A stretch of 64,000 nt of DNA from Lonepinella sp042485795 (GCF_042485795.1 NZ_CP169368.1:1178001-1242000); one strand, 5' to 3'. Positions 1-9,394 are shown, counted from the first letter of the stretch. The notes: generated from the letters alone by a model not told the origin. Translations and numbers: made by a program.

Positions 1-190
1 TTTGGTAAAATTTGGGGATATATTACCGTTACCACTTAATTCAGAAAGATTGAAAAAATTAACGGAAAGTTATGTGGTGAGTAATAAAAAAATTAAGCAA
101 GCCTTAGGCATTGAAAAGTTACCCGTTACGGCAACAGAAGGATTGGAAAAAACGATTTTAAGTTTTAAAGCAAGTAGTGCTGGAAGTTAA
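1..190 (+). CDS. C-terminal end of an NAD-dependent sugar epimerase (partial)
   Basis: Only the last ~62 codons are in the window; the reading frame is open at the left edge, so the gene starts upstream. The tail has a leucine-threonine-x-S-x-x-V-V-x-x-x-K-I-x-x-x-L-G pattern followed by a VTATEGLEKTI-type end, as in the C-termini of short-chain dehydrogenase/reductase nucleotide-sugar epimerases of the WbpV/GalE type. The following sugar transferase and WbpM-like dehydratase fit an O-antigen or capsule locus, where such an epimerase supplies a UDP-N-acetylhexosamine. Substrate cannot be told from the tail. The decayed gene that follows begins at once after the stop. Confidence 0.6.
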   Translation, partial: LVKFGDILPLPLNSERLKKLTESYVVSNKKIKQALGIEKLPVTATEGLEKTILSFKASSAGS

Positions 191-1200
191 GTGATGATAA
201 TAGAAAAAACACTTGTAGATGAACTTTCTGAATTGATTGAGCATTCTCAAAATAGCGTTGTGAATTATGCAAATTATTCATTAATTAGACTTTTTTGGCA
301 AATTGGTCAGCGTATCAATAGTGAAATATTGAATCAAGAAGCGGGCTGCTTATGGCAAACAAATTGTGTCGACAGTATCGACACAATTGACTGAAAGATT
401 TGGTCGCAATTTTTCCTTACGAAACGTTCGGCGTATGATGCAATTTTCAGAGCAATTTCCTGATTTTAGTGAGATTCAACCTTTTTGTACTAAATTAAGT
501 TGGTCGCACTGTGTTGAGTTATTACCGTTAAGAACAAAAGAAGCAAAATTTTTCTATGCCAATTTAGTTTGTAGTCAGAGAACGAGCAAGCATCAAGGAA
601 TTACGTAAACACATTGAAAATAAAGCATTTGAGCGTACTGAAATTGCTAATTTTCAAGTAAAACAGACGGATAATTTTCCCTTAAATACTTTCAAAGATC
701 CTTATATATTGGATTTCTTAGGGTTAAGTAACGATTATCTAGAAAAAGATCTTGAAGATGCGATTTTACGAGAACTAGAGTGTTTTATTTTGGAACTTGG
801 TAATGGATTTACTTTTATTGAACGCCAAAAACGAATGATTATTGACGGAGAAGATTTTTACCTTGATTTGTTGTTCTTTCATCGTAAATTAAGAAGATTA
901 GTTGCGGTAGAATTAAAACTAGGTAAATTTAAAGCTAAAGATAAAGGGCAAATGGAGCTTTATCTTAATTGGCTTAATAAATACGAACGTCAAGAATTTG
1001 AAGAAGCACCGATAGGTTTGATCCTTTGTGCCGAAAGTAGCAGAGAGCAAGTAGAACTATTACAAATGCATAAAGATGGTATTTTAGTTGCAGAATATTG
1101 GACGGAGTTACCCCCTAAGGCACAACTAGAAAAACGTTTACATCAAGCATTAGTAGAAGCAAAAGAGCGATTTGAAAAAAATACCATTTATTTAGAGTAA
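191..1200 (+). pseudogene. DUF1016 (YhcG-type) PDDEXK nuclease, broken by two frameshifts
   Basis: Three pieces in three frames together make one YhcG/DUF1016 protein of usual length (~335 aa). Residues from 191 give the N-terminal DUF1016_N part. The frame changes near 341 and resumes as RAAYGKQIVSTVSTQLTERF, then LSWSHCVELLPL. A second change near 575-586 leads into SIKELRKHIENKAFERTEIANF and the C-terminal PDDEXK domain, with D-x-Y-x-D-L-L-F-F and V-A-V-E-L-K-L-G. The catalytic D...ExK residues remain, so the decay looks recent, or the shifts are sequencing errors. DUF1016 proteins are poorly characterised nucleases linked to restriction and defence loci. It sits as an intruder between an epimerase and a sugar transferase. 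Confidence 0.85.
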
Positions 1201-1254
1201 CGCAGAAATATAAATATTTCAGATTTTATTGAACCAAAGTAGGAATAACCCACA

Positions 1255-1803
1255 ATGACAAGATTTTTTGACTTCTCATTTTCATTATTAGGACTGGTCT
1301 GTCTTTCCCCAGTGATGCTTATATTGTATATTATAGGTCTGTTTGATACAGGCTCACCGATTTTTATACAAGAGCGTGTGGGTAAAGATAAAAAGCCATT
1401 TACACTTTATAAATTCCGTACTATGCATAAAGATACTGCATCGGTAGCATCACATTTAGCCAGTACTTCTTCTATTACCAAGTTTGGTGCATTTTTACGC
1501 CGTACAAAGTTAGATGAATTACCACAGCTGGTGAATGTATTACTAGGGGATATGAGTTTTGTAGGACCGCGTCCGAATTTGTTTAATCAGCCAGAATTGA
1601 TACAAGAACGTGAGAAACGCGGTGTATATTTAGTACGCCCTGGTATTACAGGGTTAGCTCAAATTAATGAAATTGACATGTCCACTCCCGAGCTGTTAGC
1701 AGAAACGGATCAAAATATGATTCAAAACCTCACATTGAAGAAATATTTTAATTATATTATTGTCACTGTTTTAGGAAAGGGTTCAGGCGATCGCGTTAAA
1801 TAG
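1255..1803 (+). CDS. Undecaprenyl-phosphate sugar phosphotransferase (bacterial sugar transferase)
   Basis: A 182-aa monotopic phosphoglycosyl transferase of the PglC/WcaJ C-domain family, which starts O-antigen or capsule repeat synthesis by moving a sugar-1-phosphate from a UDP sugar to undecaprenyl phosphate on the inner face of the inner membrane. One hydrophobic N-terminal re-entrant helix (about residues 8-30) is followed by family motifs: F-I-Q-E-R-V-G, the K-F-R-T-M basic motif, T-K-L-D-E-L-P-Q-L (catalytic Asp-Glu), M-S-F-V-G-P-R-P and V-R-P-G-I-T-G. The C-terminus ends GKGSGDRVK as usual in the family. The last codons are the first unit of a tandem repeat that runs to the next gene. 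Sugar specificity is unknown. Confidence 0.92.
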   Translation: MTRFFDFSFSLLGLVCLSPVMLILYIIGLFDTGSPIFIQERVGKDKKPFTLYKFRTMHKDTASVASHLASTSSITKFGAFLRRTKLDELPQLVNVLLGDMSFVGPRPNLFNQPELIQEREKRGVYLVRPGITGLAQINEIDMSTPELLAETDQNMIQNLTLKKYFNYIIVTVLGKGSGDRVK

Positions 1804-1920
1804 ATTTAGGGAAAGACGCGGGCGATCGGATGAAATAGGTTTAGCAAGGGATGCAGGCGATCACATGAAATAAATTTAGGGAAAAGCGTGGGGATCGCTT
1901 GAAATAGATTTAGGAACAAA
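1771..1920 (+). repeat. Four imperfect 35-bp tandem repeats seeded from the 3' end of the sugar transferase gene
   Basis: Units start at 1771, 1806, 1841 and 1876 (35, 35, 35 and 34 bp), with a fragment at 1910-1920 that abuts the next start codon. Each begins TTAG and carries a GGCGATC-like core and a GAAATA(G/A)AT-like end. Unit 1 encodes the last ten residues and stop of the transferase; the others are noncoding. Each unit has one GATC (1789, 1824, 1859, 1893). Confidence 0.9.
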
Positions 1921-1921
1921 A

Positions 1922-3808
1922 ATGTTTGAGTATTTAATTAATTTGCCAAGAATGGTAAAAAGACTTATTACCATAATTATGGATATTGTTTTTATTAGTA
2001 TCGCTTATTTTGGCTCATTAGGGATTCGTTATGATAGTAGTCAACCAATATACGAATCTAATCATTGGATAGTCCTTAGTTTTGTTATTTTTGTTAGTCT
2101 AATTACGTTTATCAGACTGGGATTATATCGAGCGATTTTACGTTTTGTGACAATTAAGATTCTAAAAACAGTGTTAATTGGAACAACGATTTCACTCTCG
2201 GCGGTTTTATTAGGTGCTTATTTTCTTCAAGTAACAATTCCTCGTACCGTACCTGTCATTTATTTTATGATTTTAGTCTTGTTGATTGTTGGTTCCAGAC
2301 TATTTTTCAGAACAATTTTAAATATTGAACGAGATTCTCGTATCTCTGTAATTATCTATGGTGCAGGTGATTCTGGTCGTCAATTATTAACTACTTTAAA
2401 CCAAATGAACGGTTATTTTGTCGCGGCATTTGTTGATGATAATCATAAATTACATAAATTAATTCTGTACGGAATTACGGTTTACTCACCTGCGAACTTA
2501 GAAAAGCTAATTGCTCAATACAATGTAAAACAAATTTTATTAGCTATTCCAAGTGTATCAATGAGTCGTCGCCGAGAAATTATCGAAAATTTAACCGCAC
2601 TTCCTTGCGAAGTCTTGTCCATTCCAGGAATGGAAGAGTTGATTACAGGTAAGGCAAAATTATCTACTTTAAATAAAGTATCGATTGATGATTTATTAGG
2701 GCGAGATCCTGTTAAACCGATTAACGATTTATTAAAAGCCAATATTGTGGATAAAAATGTAATGGTAACAGGGGCGGGAGGTTCTATTGGTTCAGAATTG
2801 AGTCGTCAAATTATCAATCAACGTCCGAAAAAGTTAGTATTATTTGAACTCAATGAATTTAGTTTGTACGCCATTGAAGCTGAACTTCGAGAAGTAATTA
2901 AGCAAAAGCAGTTAGATATTCAGCTTATTCCGATTTTAGGCACAATTCAAAATAAAGAGCATTTAGTGAATGTGATGACCGTGTTTCGTATCAATACGCT
3001 TTATCACGCAGCAGCTTATAAACATGTTCCTTTAGTTGAATATAATATGATTGAGGGTGTGAAAAATAATATTTTCGGTACGTTAAATTGTGCGTTATCT
3101 GCTATTGAAACTGGCGTTGAAAGTTTTATTTTGATTTCAACTGATAAAGCAGTTCGTCCAACTAATGTAATGGGTACAACTAAACGTATTGCGGAACTGA
3201 TTTTACAAGCACAAGCACAAAAACAATCTACGACTCGTTTTTGTATGGTGCGATTTGGTAATGTGTTAGGTTCTTCAGGATCGGTTGTACCGTTGTTTAG
3301 AAAACAAATTGAGCAAGGTGGTCCAGTTACCTTAACCCATCCTGAAATCACACGTTATTTTATGACGATTCCAGAAGCTAGCCAATTAGTCATTCAAGCG
3401 GGAGCAATGGGCGTTGGTGGTGATGTGTTTGTATTGGATATGGGAGAGTCGGTGAAAATCATTGATTTAGCCAAACGAATGATTTCCCTAATGGGAATGA
3501 AAGAAAAATCGGTTGAAAATCCTAATGGTATTGAAATCAGAATTACAGGATTACGCCCTGGGGAAAAACTTTATGAAGAATTGTTGATTGGCGATAATGT
3601 GTCAAAAAGTTCTCACCCACGTATTATGACGGCAAAAGAAATAATGCTTGATTGGCATGAACTAAATTTATTGTTGATCGAATTAAAAAATGCTTGTATA
3701 AATGCGGATGTGAAATTAGTAAGAGAATTGTTATTGACATTCCCAGCAAGTTTTAATCCTGTAGATGGGATTTGTGATTTGGTGTGGCAAGAGAAGTATT
3801 CCAATTAG
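1922..3808 (+). CDS. Membrane-bound nucleotide-sugar 4,6-dehydratase (WbpM/CapD/PglF type)
   Basis: The 628-aa length is normal for the long, membrane-anchored WbpM class, which makes UDP-4-keto-6-deoxy-hexosamine for polysaccharides. About four N-terminal transmembrane helices (residues ~12-125) are followed by a first Rossmann fold (YGAGDSG near 147) and a second, catalytic SDR domain (TGAGGSIGSE near 282). The catalytic segment has S406-T407-D408-K409 and M417-x3-K421. Met replaces the Tyr of the usual Y-x3-K, as is typical of this class. C-terminal LRPGEKLYEELL is the family signature. The start has AGGAAC, part of the preceding repeat array, as ribosome site. Followed 51 bp later by the dTDP-glucose dehydratase. 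Confidence 0.92.
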   Translation: MFEYLINLPRMVKRLITIIMDIVFISIAYFGSLGIRYDSSQPIYESNHWIVLSFVIFVSLITFIRLGLYRAILRFVTIKILKTVLIGTTISLSAVLLGAYFLQVTIPRTVPVIYFMILVLLIVGSRLFFRTILNIERDSRISVIIYGAGDSGRQLLTTLNQMNGYFVAAFVDDNHKLHKLILYGITVYSPANLEKLIAQYNVKQILLAIPSVSMSRRREIIENLTALPCEVLSIPGMEELITGKAKLSTLNKVSIDDLLGRDPVKPINDLLKANIVDKNVMVTGAGGSIGSELSRQIINQRPKKLVLFELNEFSLYAIEAELREVIKQKQLDIQLIPILGTIQNKEHLVNVMTVFRINTLYHAAAYKHVPLVEYNMIEGVKNNIFGTLNCALSAIETGVESFILISTDKAVRPTNVMGTTKRIAELILQAQAQKQSTTRFCMVRFGNVLGSSGSVVPLFRKQIEQGGPVTLTHPEITRYFMTIPEASQLVIQAGAMGVGGDVFVLDMGESVKIIDLAKRMISLMGMKEKSVENPNGIEIRITGLRPGEKLYEELLIGDNVSKSSHPRIMTAKEIMLDWHELNLLLIELKNACINADVKLVRELLLTFPASFNPVDGICDLVWQEKYSN

Positions 3809-3859
3809 ATTTGTGTAGTGATAATATTGAGAATTGAGTTTTATAAAGGTAAATACAAA

Positions 3860-4945
3860 ATGAAAATTCTTTTAACAGGCGGTGCAGGCTTTATCGGTTC
3901 GGCAGTGGTTCGCCATATTATTAACAACACAAACGACAGCGTAATCAATGTAGATAAACTTACCTACGCTGGCAATTTAAACTCAATTAAAAGCGTTTCC
4001 AGCAACTCTCGCCATGCCTTTGAGCAAGTGGATATTTGCAATCAAGTCGCTCTTGAGCGTGTATTTGCGGAGCATCAACCCGATGCAGTGATGCACTTAG
4101 CTGCTGAAAGCCATGTGGATCGTTCTATTGATAGACCAGCAGCCTTTATTGAAACGAATATTATCGGCACTTATACGCTTTTGGAAGTCGCTCGCCATTA
4201 TTACAACGGCTTGAGTGGCGAGAAAAAGGTGGCGTTTCGTTTTCACCATATCTCAACCGATGAAGTGTTTGGTGATTTGCACGGCACGGATGATTTGTTC
4301 ACCGAAACCACGCCCTATGCCCCGAGTAGCCCTTATTCTGCGTCCAAAGCATCAAGCGATCATTTGGTGCGAGCGTGGCATCGTACCTATGGTTTGCCAG
4401 TGCTCTTGACCAACTGTTCCAACAACTACGGGTCTTTCCATTTCCCTGAAAAACTCATTCCACTCGTGATTTTAAACGCCATTCACGGCAAGCCGTTGCC
4501 GATTTATGGCAAAGGCGATCAAATTCGTGATTGGTTGTTTGTGGAAGATCACGCCCGAGCCTTGCATTTGGTATTGAGCCAAGGCGAAATCGGTGAAAGC
4601 TACAATATCGGCGGACACAATGAGAAAACCAACTTAACAGTGGTGGAAACCATTTGCGATATTTTGGATAGCCTAAAAGGCAGCGAGAAACTCGCCAAAT
4701 TTGCACCGCACTTTGCACAAATTCGCTCATTCCGTGAGCTGATCACCTTTGTGCAAGACCGCCCTGGACACGATAAACGTTATGCCATTGATGCAACCAA
4801 AATGAAGCAAAAACTTGGCTGGACACCGCTAGAAACCTTTGAAACTGGCTTGCGTAAAACAGTGGAGTGGTATTTGGATAATCAAGATTGGTGGCAAGCG
4901 ATAAACAATAAGTACACTAATAGCAAACATAAAGAGTTGATATAA
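3860..4945 (+). CDS. rfbB: dTDP-glucose 4,6-dehydratase
   Basis: Makes dTDP-4-keto-6-deoxyglucose, precursor of rhamnose and related sugars. The 361-aa product starts MKILLTGGAGFIGS, an NAD-binding GxxGxxG fold; the ATG at 3860 with AAGGT upstream is preferred over an in-frame start at 3818 that would add a non-homologous N-terminus. Family motifs are LAAESHVDRSID, STDEVFGDL (Thr-Asp-Glu catalytic triad), the active-site Y-S-A-S-K and NCSNNYG. Its codons are visibly richer in G and C than those of the dehydratase just upstream, so the two may have different histories. The homologue rffG in enterobacterial antigen loci is very similar. It ends in a strong hairpin. Confidence 0.95.
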   Translation: MKILLTGGAGFIGSAVVRHIINNTNDSVINVDKLTYAGNLNSIKSVSSNSRHAFEQVDICNQVALERVFAEHQPDAVMHLAAESHVDRSIDRPAAFIETNIIGTYTLLEVARHYYNGLSGEKKVAFRFHHISTDEVFGDLHGTDDLFTETTPYAPSSPYSASKASSDHLVRAWHRTYGLPVLLTNCSNNYGSFHFPEKLIPLVILNAIHGKPLPIYGKGDQIRDWLFVEDHARALHLVLSQGEIGESYNIGGHNEKTNLTVVETICDILDSLKGSEKLAKFAPHFAQIRSFRELITFVQDRPGHDKRYAIDATKMKQKLGWTPLETFETGLRKTVEWYLDNQDWWQAINNKYTNSKHKELI

Positions 4946-4961
4946 CCAACTCTTTATGTTT
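4925..4961. terminator. Perfect 15-bp hairpin between convergent rfbB and lysC
   Basis: AAACATAAAGAGTTG at 4925-4939 pairs exactly with 4947-4961 around a 7-nt loop. The stop codon of rfbB lies in the loop. A- and T-rich flanks on both sides suit a bidirectional terminator for rfbB (+) and lysC (-). Confidence 0.8.
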
Positions 4962-4978
4962 ATTCGTACTGAGTAAAA

Positions 4979-6331
4979 CTACTCAAACAACTCTTTATGC
5001 AATGCTCGCACCACATCATCTGCTTGTTGGCTAGGTACTAATGTACAAATATTGTTCGTGCTTGCACCATAGCTAATCATTCTTACATTATATTGTTCTA
5101 AGGCGGTGAATACACGTTTTGCTACACCAGAAGCAATGTGTAGGTCATTTCCGATAAGTGCAACTAAAGATAATCCTGTATCTACTTTCACTGTACAGAC
5201 TTCACTCAATTCGGCAAGTAAATCATTCGAAAGTAAATCTGCCCCAGATGAAGCAGAACCAGTTTTATCTAGGGTTAATGCAATACTGACTTCTGAAGTT
5301 GTGATTGTATCCACAGAAATTTTGTATTTTGCTAATATATTGAATACATTGGCTAAGAATCCCTGAGCGTGGAGCATATTAAGGCTTGAGAGAGTCAATA
5401 AAGTTTGATCACGACGTAATGCAATGGCTCGGAATGTTGGGCGTGGTTGTGGATCTCGAGTTACCCAAGTGCCGCCATCTTGTGGAGCTTTACTTGAACC
5501 AACATAGACAGGGATATTGCTTCGTACGGCAGGTAATAAGGTGGCTGGATGTAATACTTTTGCTCCAAAAGTTGCCATTTCAGCGGCTTCGGCAAAGCTC
5601 ATGGTATCAATGCGTTGAGCGTTAGGCACAATGCGAGGATCGGTTGTATAAATACCAGCGACATCTGTCCAAATTAAAACATCTTTCGCATTTAATACCT
5701 CAGCAATTAAGGCGGCGGAATAGTCGGAACCGCCACGACCTAGAGTAGTGGTTTTACCCTCAGGATCTCTGCCTATAAAACCTTGTGTAATGACTAATTC
5801 ACCACGATTAATTAATGGTTTTAAAATATTGTCACTATTTTTCTTGGTTAATTCATCATCTGGTGCAGCTTTACCGAAGTGGCTATTTGTTGCCACAATC
5901 GAACGAACATCAATCCAAGTAGATTGAGTATTTAATTCTCGTAAGACTTCCACAAAAATGTGAGTTGACATCATTTCCCCATGGCTGATTAATTCATCAG
6001 TTAAAGCTGGGGATGTTGCAAGACTGGCTGCTTCCGAGAGGGATTCAATATTGTGTAATAGGCGTTCAATTTCAGGTCGAACTAGGGAGTCATCTTGTAG
6101 GGAGGTTAAAATATTTTCTTGAATTTGACGGATTTCACCGATCAATTTTTCACGTTGTGCGCTATCAATACCATTAGCTAATGCGACTAATAAATTAGTG
6201 ATGCCAGCCGAAGCAGACAAGACTACGACTCGAGTATTAGGATCAGCGATAACGATATTAGCACAAGCCACCATTGCAGGATAATTTGCAACACTGGTTC
6301 CACCGAATTTGGCTATAGATAAATGTGACAT
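4979..6331 (-). CDS. lysC: Lysine-sensitive aspartokinase III
   Basis: Phosphorylates aspartate, the first step toward lysine, methionine, threonine and diaminopimelate. The 450-aa length matches LysC. Seen are the kinase motif KFGGTSVA at residues 8-15, the nucleotide segment TLGRGGSDYSAAL near 200 and VLIWTDVAGIYTTDPRIV near 220, then two C-terminal ACT domains (about 310-450) for feedback. It is a single-function kinase, with no homoserine dehydrogenase domain. It is transcribed alone and faces rfbB. I looked upstream (6332-6522) for a lysine riboswitch and saw none. Confidence 0.96.
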   Translation of the reverse strand: MSHLSIAKFGGTSVANYPAMVACANIVIADPNTRVVVLSASAGITNLLVALANGIDSAQREKLIGEIRQIQENILTSLQDDSLVRPEIERLLHNIESLSEAASLATSPALTDELISHGEMMSTHIFVEVLRELNTQSTWIDVRSIVATNSHFGKAAPDDELTKKNSDNILKPLINRGELVITQGFIGRDPEGKTTTLGRGGSDYSAALIAEVLNAKDVLIWTDVAGIYTTDPRIVPNAQRIDTMSFAEAAEMATFGAKVLHPATLLPAVRSNIPVYVGSSKAPQDGGTWVTRDPQPRPTFRAIALRRDQTLLTLSSLNMLHAQGFLANVFNILAKYKISVDTITTSEVSIALTLDKTGSASSGADLLSNDLLAELSEVCTVKVDTGLSLVALIGNDLHIASGVAKRVFTALEQYNVRMISYGASTNNICTLVPSQQADDVVRALHKELFE

Positions 6332-6522
6332 AAAATGTTCTCCAAAAAAGTAAATTAAAAATTGAATAGTATAGAAATATCGGTTTAGTCAAAAATTGTC
6401 AATATTTTTGTGCGAATGAACATTGAAAATTTATTACGCCTGAAATTTTATCCATAAATGATTGCGTATATTTGCTAAAGTGCGGTAAAATGCAACATAT
6501 TTTTTATTCTAAGATTTTATAT

Positions 6523-7209
6523 ATGACAACAGAACAAATAGCACAAATAGATGCACAGCCAGTTAGCCAAGAAGAAACTCAAGTGAAAGGGGTAAAACGT
6601 TCAAACAAGGAAATTATTGCCTATTTAGCTGAGAAATTTCCCCTTTGTTTTAGTGTAGAAGGTGAAGCAAAACCATTAAAAATAGGTTTGTTCCAAGATT
6701 TATGTGAAGCGTTAGCAGATGATGAAAATGTGAGCAAAACGCAATTACGTTATGCGTTACGTCAATACACATCTAACTGGCGTTATTTGTATGGTTGTCG
6801 TTTAGGTGTGGAACGTGTAGATTTACAGGGTAATCCAGCAGGTTTGCTAGAACAACAACATGTTGAACATGCTCAACAGCAGTTAGCTGAGGCGAAAGCA
6901 AAAGTGGCAGAAAAACGTGCGGCAGAGAAAGCAGAAGCAAAAGAGAAAATGAAAAAACGCCCTGCTCGTAAGCCAAAACAAAAAACAACGATATTCAACA
7001 AAAAAACAGCGATTCCTCGTCAAAGTAAACCTAGGTTAGGATTAACGACAGCTTCTCATGATAATTTAAAACAAGGCGGTCAGGTTAAAATGAAAATGGG
7101 TGAGAGTGTAAAAAATGTGGTTGTTTTAGAGATCGTTAAAGATTCTGCTCGTGTTCAATTAAATAATGGCTTAGTAATGAATGTGGCGACCAATCGTTTA
7201 TTTGCATAA
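6523..7209 (+). CDS. proQ: RNA chaperone ProQ
   Basis: A FinO-family RNA chaperone that binds structured small RNAs and mRNA 3' ends. The 228-aa product starts at the ATG at 6523 (MTTEQIAQ); an in-frame start at 6472 would add 17 non-family residues. The FinO domain is about residues 20-125 (IIAYLAEKFPLCF, SKTQLRYALRQYTSNWRYL). A Lys/Ala/Glu-rich linker (~130-180) leads to the small C-terminal Tudor-like domain (VKNVVVLEIVKDSARVQL). Upstream of prc, the same order as in E. coli, though a hairpin lies between them. Confidence 0.96.
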   Translation: MTTEQIAQIDAQPVSQEETQVKGVKRSNKEIIAYLAEKFPLCFSVEGEAKPLKIGLFQDLCEALADDENVSKTQLRYALRQYTSNWRYLYGCRLGVERVDLQGNPAGLLEQQHVEHAQQQLAEAKAKVAEKRAAEKAEAKEKMKKRPARKPKQKTTIFNKKTAIPRQSKPRLGLTTASHDNLKQGGQVKMKMGESVKNVVVLEIVKDSARVQLNNGLVMNVATNRLFA

Positions 7210-7218
7210 TAAAATCTT

Positions 7219-7253
7219 AATGCCGTAGTCATCAGAAGATGAATTACGGCATT
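7219..7253. terminator. Hairpin between proQ and prc
   Basis: AATGCCGTA (7219-7227) pairs with TACGGCATT (7245-7253), and TCATC (7229-7233) pairs with GATGA (7238-7242) inside. There is no strong T run after it, so it may be a 3' end stabiliser or ProQ-binding hairpin rather than a full terminator. Confidence 0.5.
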
Positions 7254-7306
7254 TGTACATCCTTAGTTAAGCTAAGTGATGTTTTTCTTTTGTTAGGAAA
7301 GTCAAA

Positions 7307-9394
7307 ATGAAGTTTATCAGAACGAATTATATTTCAGCTTTGCTTGCAACAGTATTTTTTTCTGGGGCAGTAAGTGCAGTTGCACCAAGTATTAAATCAA
7401 GTGATATTAAATTACCACAAGCGACCGAAGAAAATTCATTGGCAACAAAACGTGTAACAACACGTTTAACCCAATCACATTATCGTAAATTTCAATTAGA
7501 TGATGGATTTTCGCAAAAGATTTTTGATCGCTATGTGGATCTTTTGGATTATAGTCATAATTTATTCATTCAATCGGATATTGATGAACTGCGAGAAAAA
7601 TACGCAAATCAATTAGATGATGAGTTAAATGAAGGTAAATTAGATATTGCCTTTGCCATGTATGATTTGATGACACAGCGTCGTTATGAACGTTATGCTT
7701 ATGCGTTATCCTTATTAGACAAAGAGCCTAATTTAACTACCAGTGAGCAGATTGAAATCGATCGTAAAAAAGCCCCTTTTGCAAAAACTGCAGAAGATGC
7801 GAATAAATTATGGGAACAACGAGTTAAAAATGACATTATTGAGCTTAAACTCAAAGATAAAAAATGGTCAGAAATTAAGAAAACACTGGTTAAACGTTAT
7901 AATTTAGCCATTCGCCGTTTAACCCAAACTAAAGCGGATGATATTACTCAGCTTTATTTGAATGCGTTTGCTCGAGAAATTGATCCACATACTAGCTATT
8001 TATCGCCACGTGTAGCCAAAAGTTTTAATGAAAGTATGAACTTATCATTAGAAGGTATTGGTGCAACATTGCGTCAAGAAGATGATATTACTATCATTCA
8101 ATCTCTTGTACCTGGGGCTCCAGCTGCTCGTAGTAAAAAATTAAAAGCAGGTGATAAAATCATTGGTGTGGGTCAAGAAAAGGGTAAGATTGAAGATGTA
8201 GTTGGTTGGCGTTTAGAAGATGTAGTTGATAAGATTAAAGGTAAAAAAGGCAGTAAAGTCCGTTTAGAAATTGAGCCAGCAAAAGGCGGAAAAAATAAAA
8301 TTATTACCTTAGTACGTGATAAAGTACGGATTGAAGATAGTGCAGCCAAATTAACTGTAACAAAAGTCAATGGTGAAAATGTTGCGGTAATTAAAATTCC
8401 AACCTTTTATATCGGATTGACTGCGGATGTGCGTAAATTATTAATCGAGATGAAAACCAAAAAAGCGACATCATTAATTATTGATTTACGTGAAAATGGC
8501 GGTGGTGCGTTAACAGAAGCGGTTGAATTAAGCGGATTATTTATTTCAGATGGTCCTGTAGTTCAGGTGCGTGATGCTTATAATCGTATTCGTGTACACG
8601 AAGATCCAGATAATGCTCAAGTTTACTCAGCTCCATTATTGGTTATGATTAACCGTTATAGTGCATCGGCTTCGGAAATTTTCTCTGCTGCTATGCAAGA
8701 TTATAACCGTGCTATTATTGTAGGGCAAAATACCTTTGGTAAAGGGACAGTGCAACAAAGTCGTTCATTGAATTTTGTATATGATTTAAGCCAAGAACCG
8801 TTAGGTTTTATTCAATATACAATTCAGAAATTTTATCGTATTGATGGTGGAAGCACGCAGTTGAAAGGGGTTGCAGCGGACATTAAATATCCAGAAATTA
8901 TTGATACGAAAGAAAATGGTGAAGAAAAAGAAGATAACGCATTACCTTGGGATAAAATTCCAGCAGCGACTTATTCCGAAGTGGATAATGCTCGTCGTGT
9001 GGTGGCAGTTTTAAATGAAAAACATTTGCAACGTATTGCGAAAGATCCAGAATTTATAGCATTAAATGAAGATCTGAAAATTCGTGATGAACGTCGTGAG
9101 CGTAAATTCTTGTCATTAAATTATCAGGAACGTAAAGCGGAACATGATAAAGATGATGCAAGACGTTTAAAAGATTTGAATGCAAGGTTTGCCAGAGAAG
9201 GTAAAAAAGCTTTAAAAAATATTGATGATTTACCAAAAGATTATGAAGCTCCCGATTTCTTCTTAAAAGAAACTGAAAAAATGGCAGCCGATTTGGTTAA
9301 ATTTAATGTTGAAAATACAAATAAAGAAACATCTAAACCAGTAGAAAATAATTCTCAATATGTTAAAGAAAAAACAGAAAAGACTGCATTTTAG
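7307..9394 (+). CDS. prc: Tail-specific periplasmic protease Prc
   Basis: A C-terminal processing protease that degrades or trims periplasmic substrates, including lipoprotein-regulated murein hydrolases. The 695-aa product has a signal peptide (cleavage near SAVA, residue ~24), a long N-terminal helical domain, a PDZ domain (~235-330: LEGIGATL, APAARSKKLKAGDKIIGVG) and the S41 protease domain. The Ser-Lys dyad is seen in RYSASASEIF and FGKGT; by spacing to E. coli Prc the residues are S454, D465 and K479. The C-terminal helical tail is Lys-rich. Ribosome site AGGAAAG. It lies between proQ and an L,D-transpeptidase gene. Confidence 0.95.
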   Translation: MKFIRTNYISALLATVFFSGAVSAVAPSIKSSDIKLPQATEENSLATKRVTTRLTQSHYRKFQLDDGFSQKIFDRYVDLLDYSHNLFIQSDIDELREKYANQLDDELNEGKLDIAFAMYDLMTQRRYERYAYALSLLDKEPNLTTSEQIEIDRKKAPFAKTAEDANKLWEQRVKNDIIELKLKDKKWSEIKKTLVKRYNLAIRRLTQTKADDITQLYLNAFAREIDPHTSYLSPRVAKSFNESMNLSLEGIGATLRQEDDITIIQSLVPGAPAARSKKLKAGDKIIGVGQEKGKIEDVVGWRLEDVVDKIKGKKGSKVRLEIEPAKGGKNKIITLVRDKVRIEDSAAKLTVTKVNGENVAVIKIPTFYIGLTADVRKLLIEMKTKKATSLIIDLRENGGGALTEAVELSGLFISDGPVVQVRDAYNRIRVHEDPDNAQVYSAPLLVMINRYSASASEIFSAAMQDYNRAIIVGQNTFGKGTVQQSRSLNFVYDLSQEPLGFIQYTIQKFYRIDGGSTQLKGVAADIKYPEIIDTKENGEEKEDNALPWDKIPAATYSEVDNARRVVAVLNEKHLQRIAKDPEFIALNEDLKIRDERRERKFLSLNYQERKAEHDKDDARRLKDLNARFAREGKKALKNIDDLPKDYEAPDFFLKETEKMAADLVKFNVENTNKETSKPVENNSQYVKEKTEKTAF

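Noticed and set aside
4455..4730. Minus-strand open frame inside rfbB
   Set aside because: Shadow of the coding frame of rfbB; no ribosome site and no recognisable family.
6332..6522. Possible lysine riboswitch before lysC
   Set aside because: The gap is short and AT-rich and shows none of the conserved purine-rich core or terminator of the L-box.
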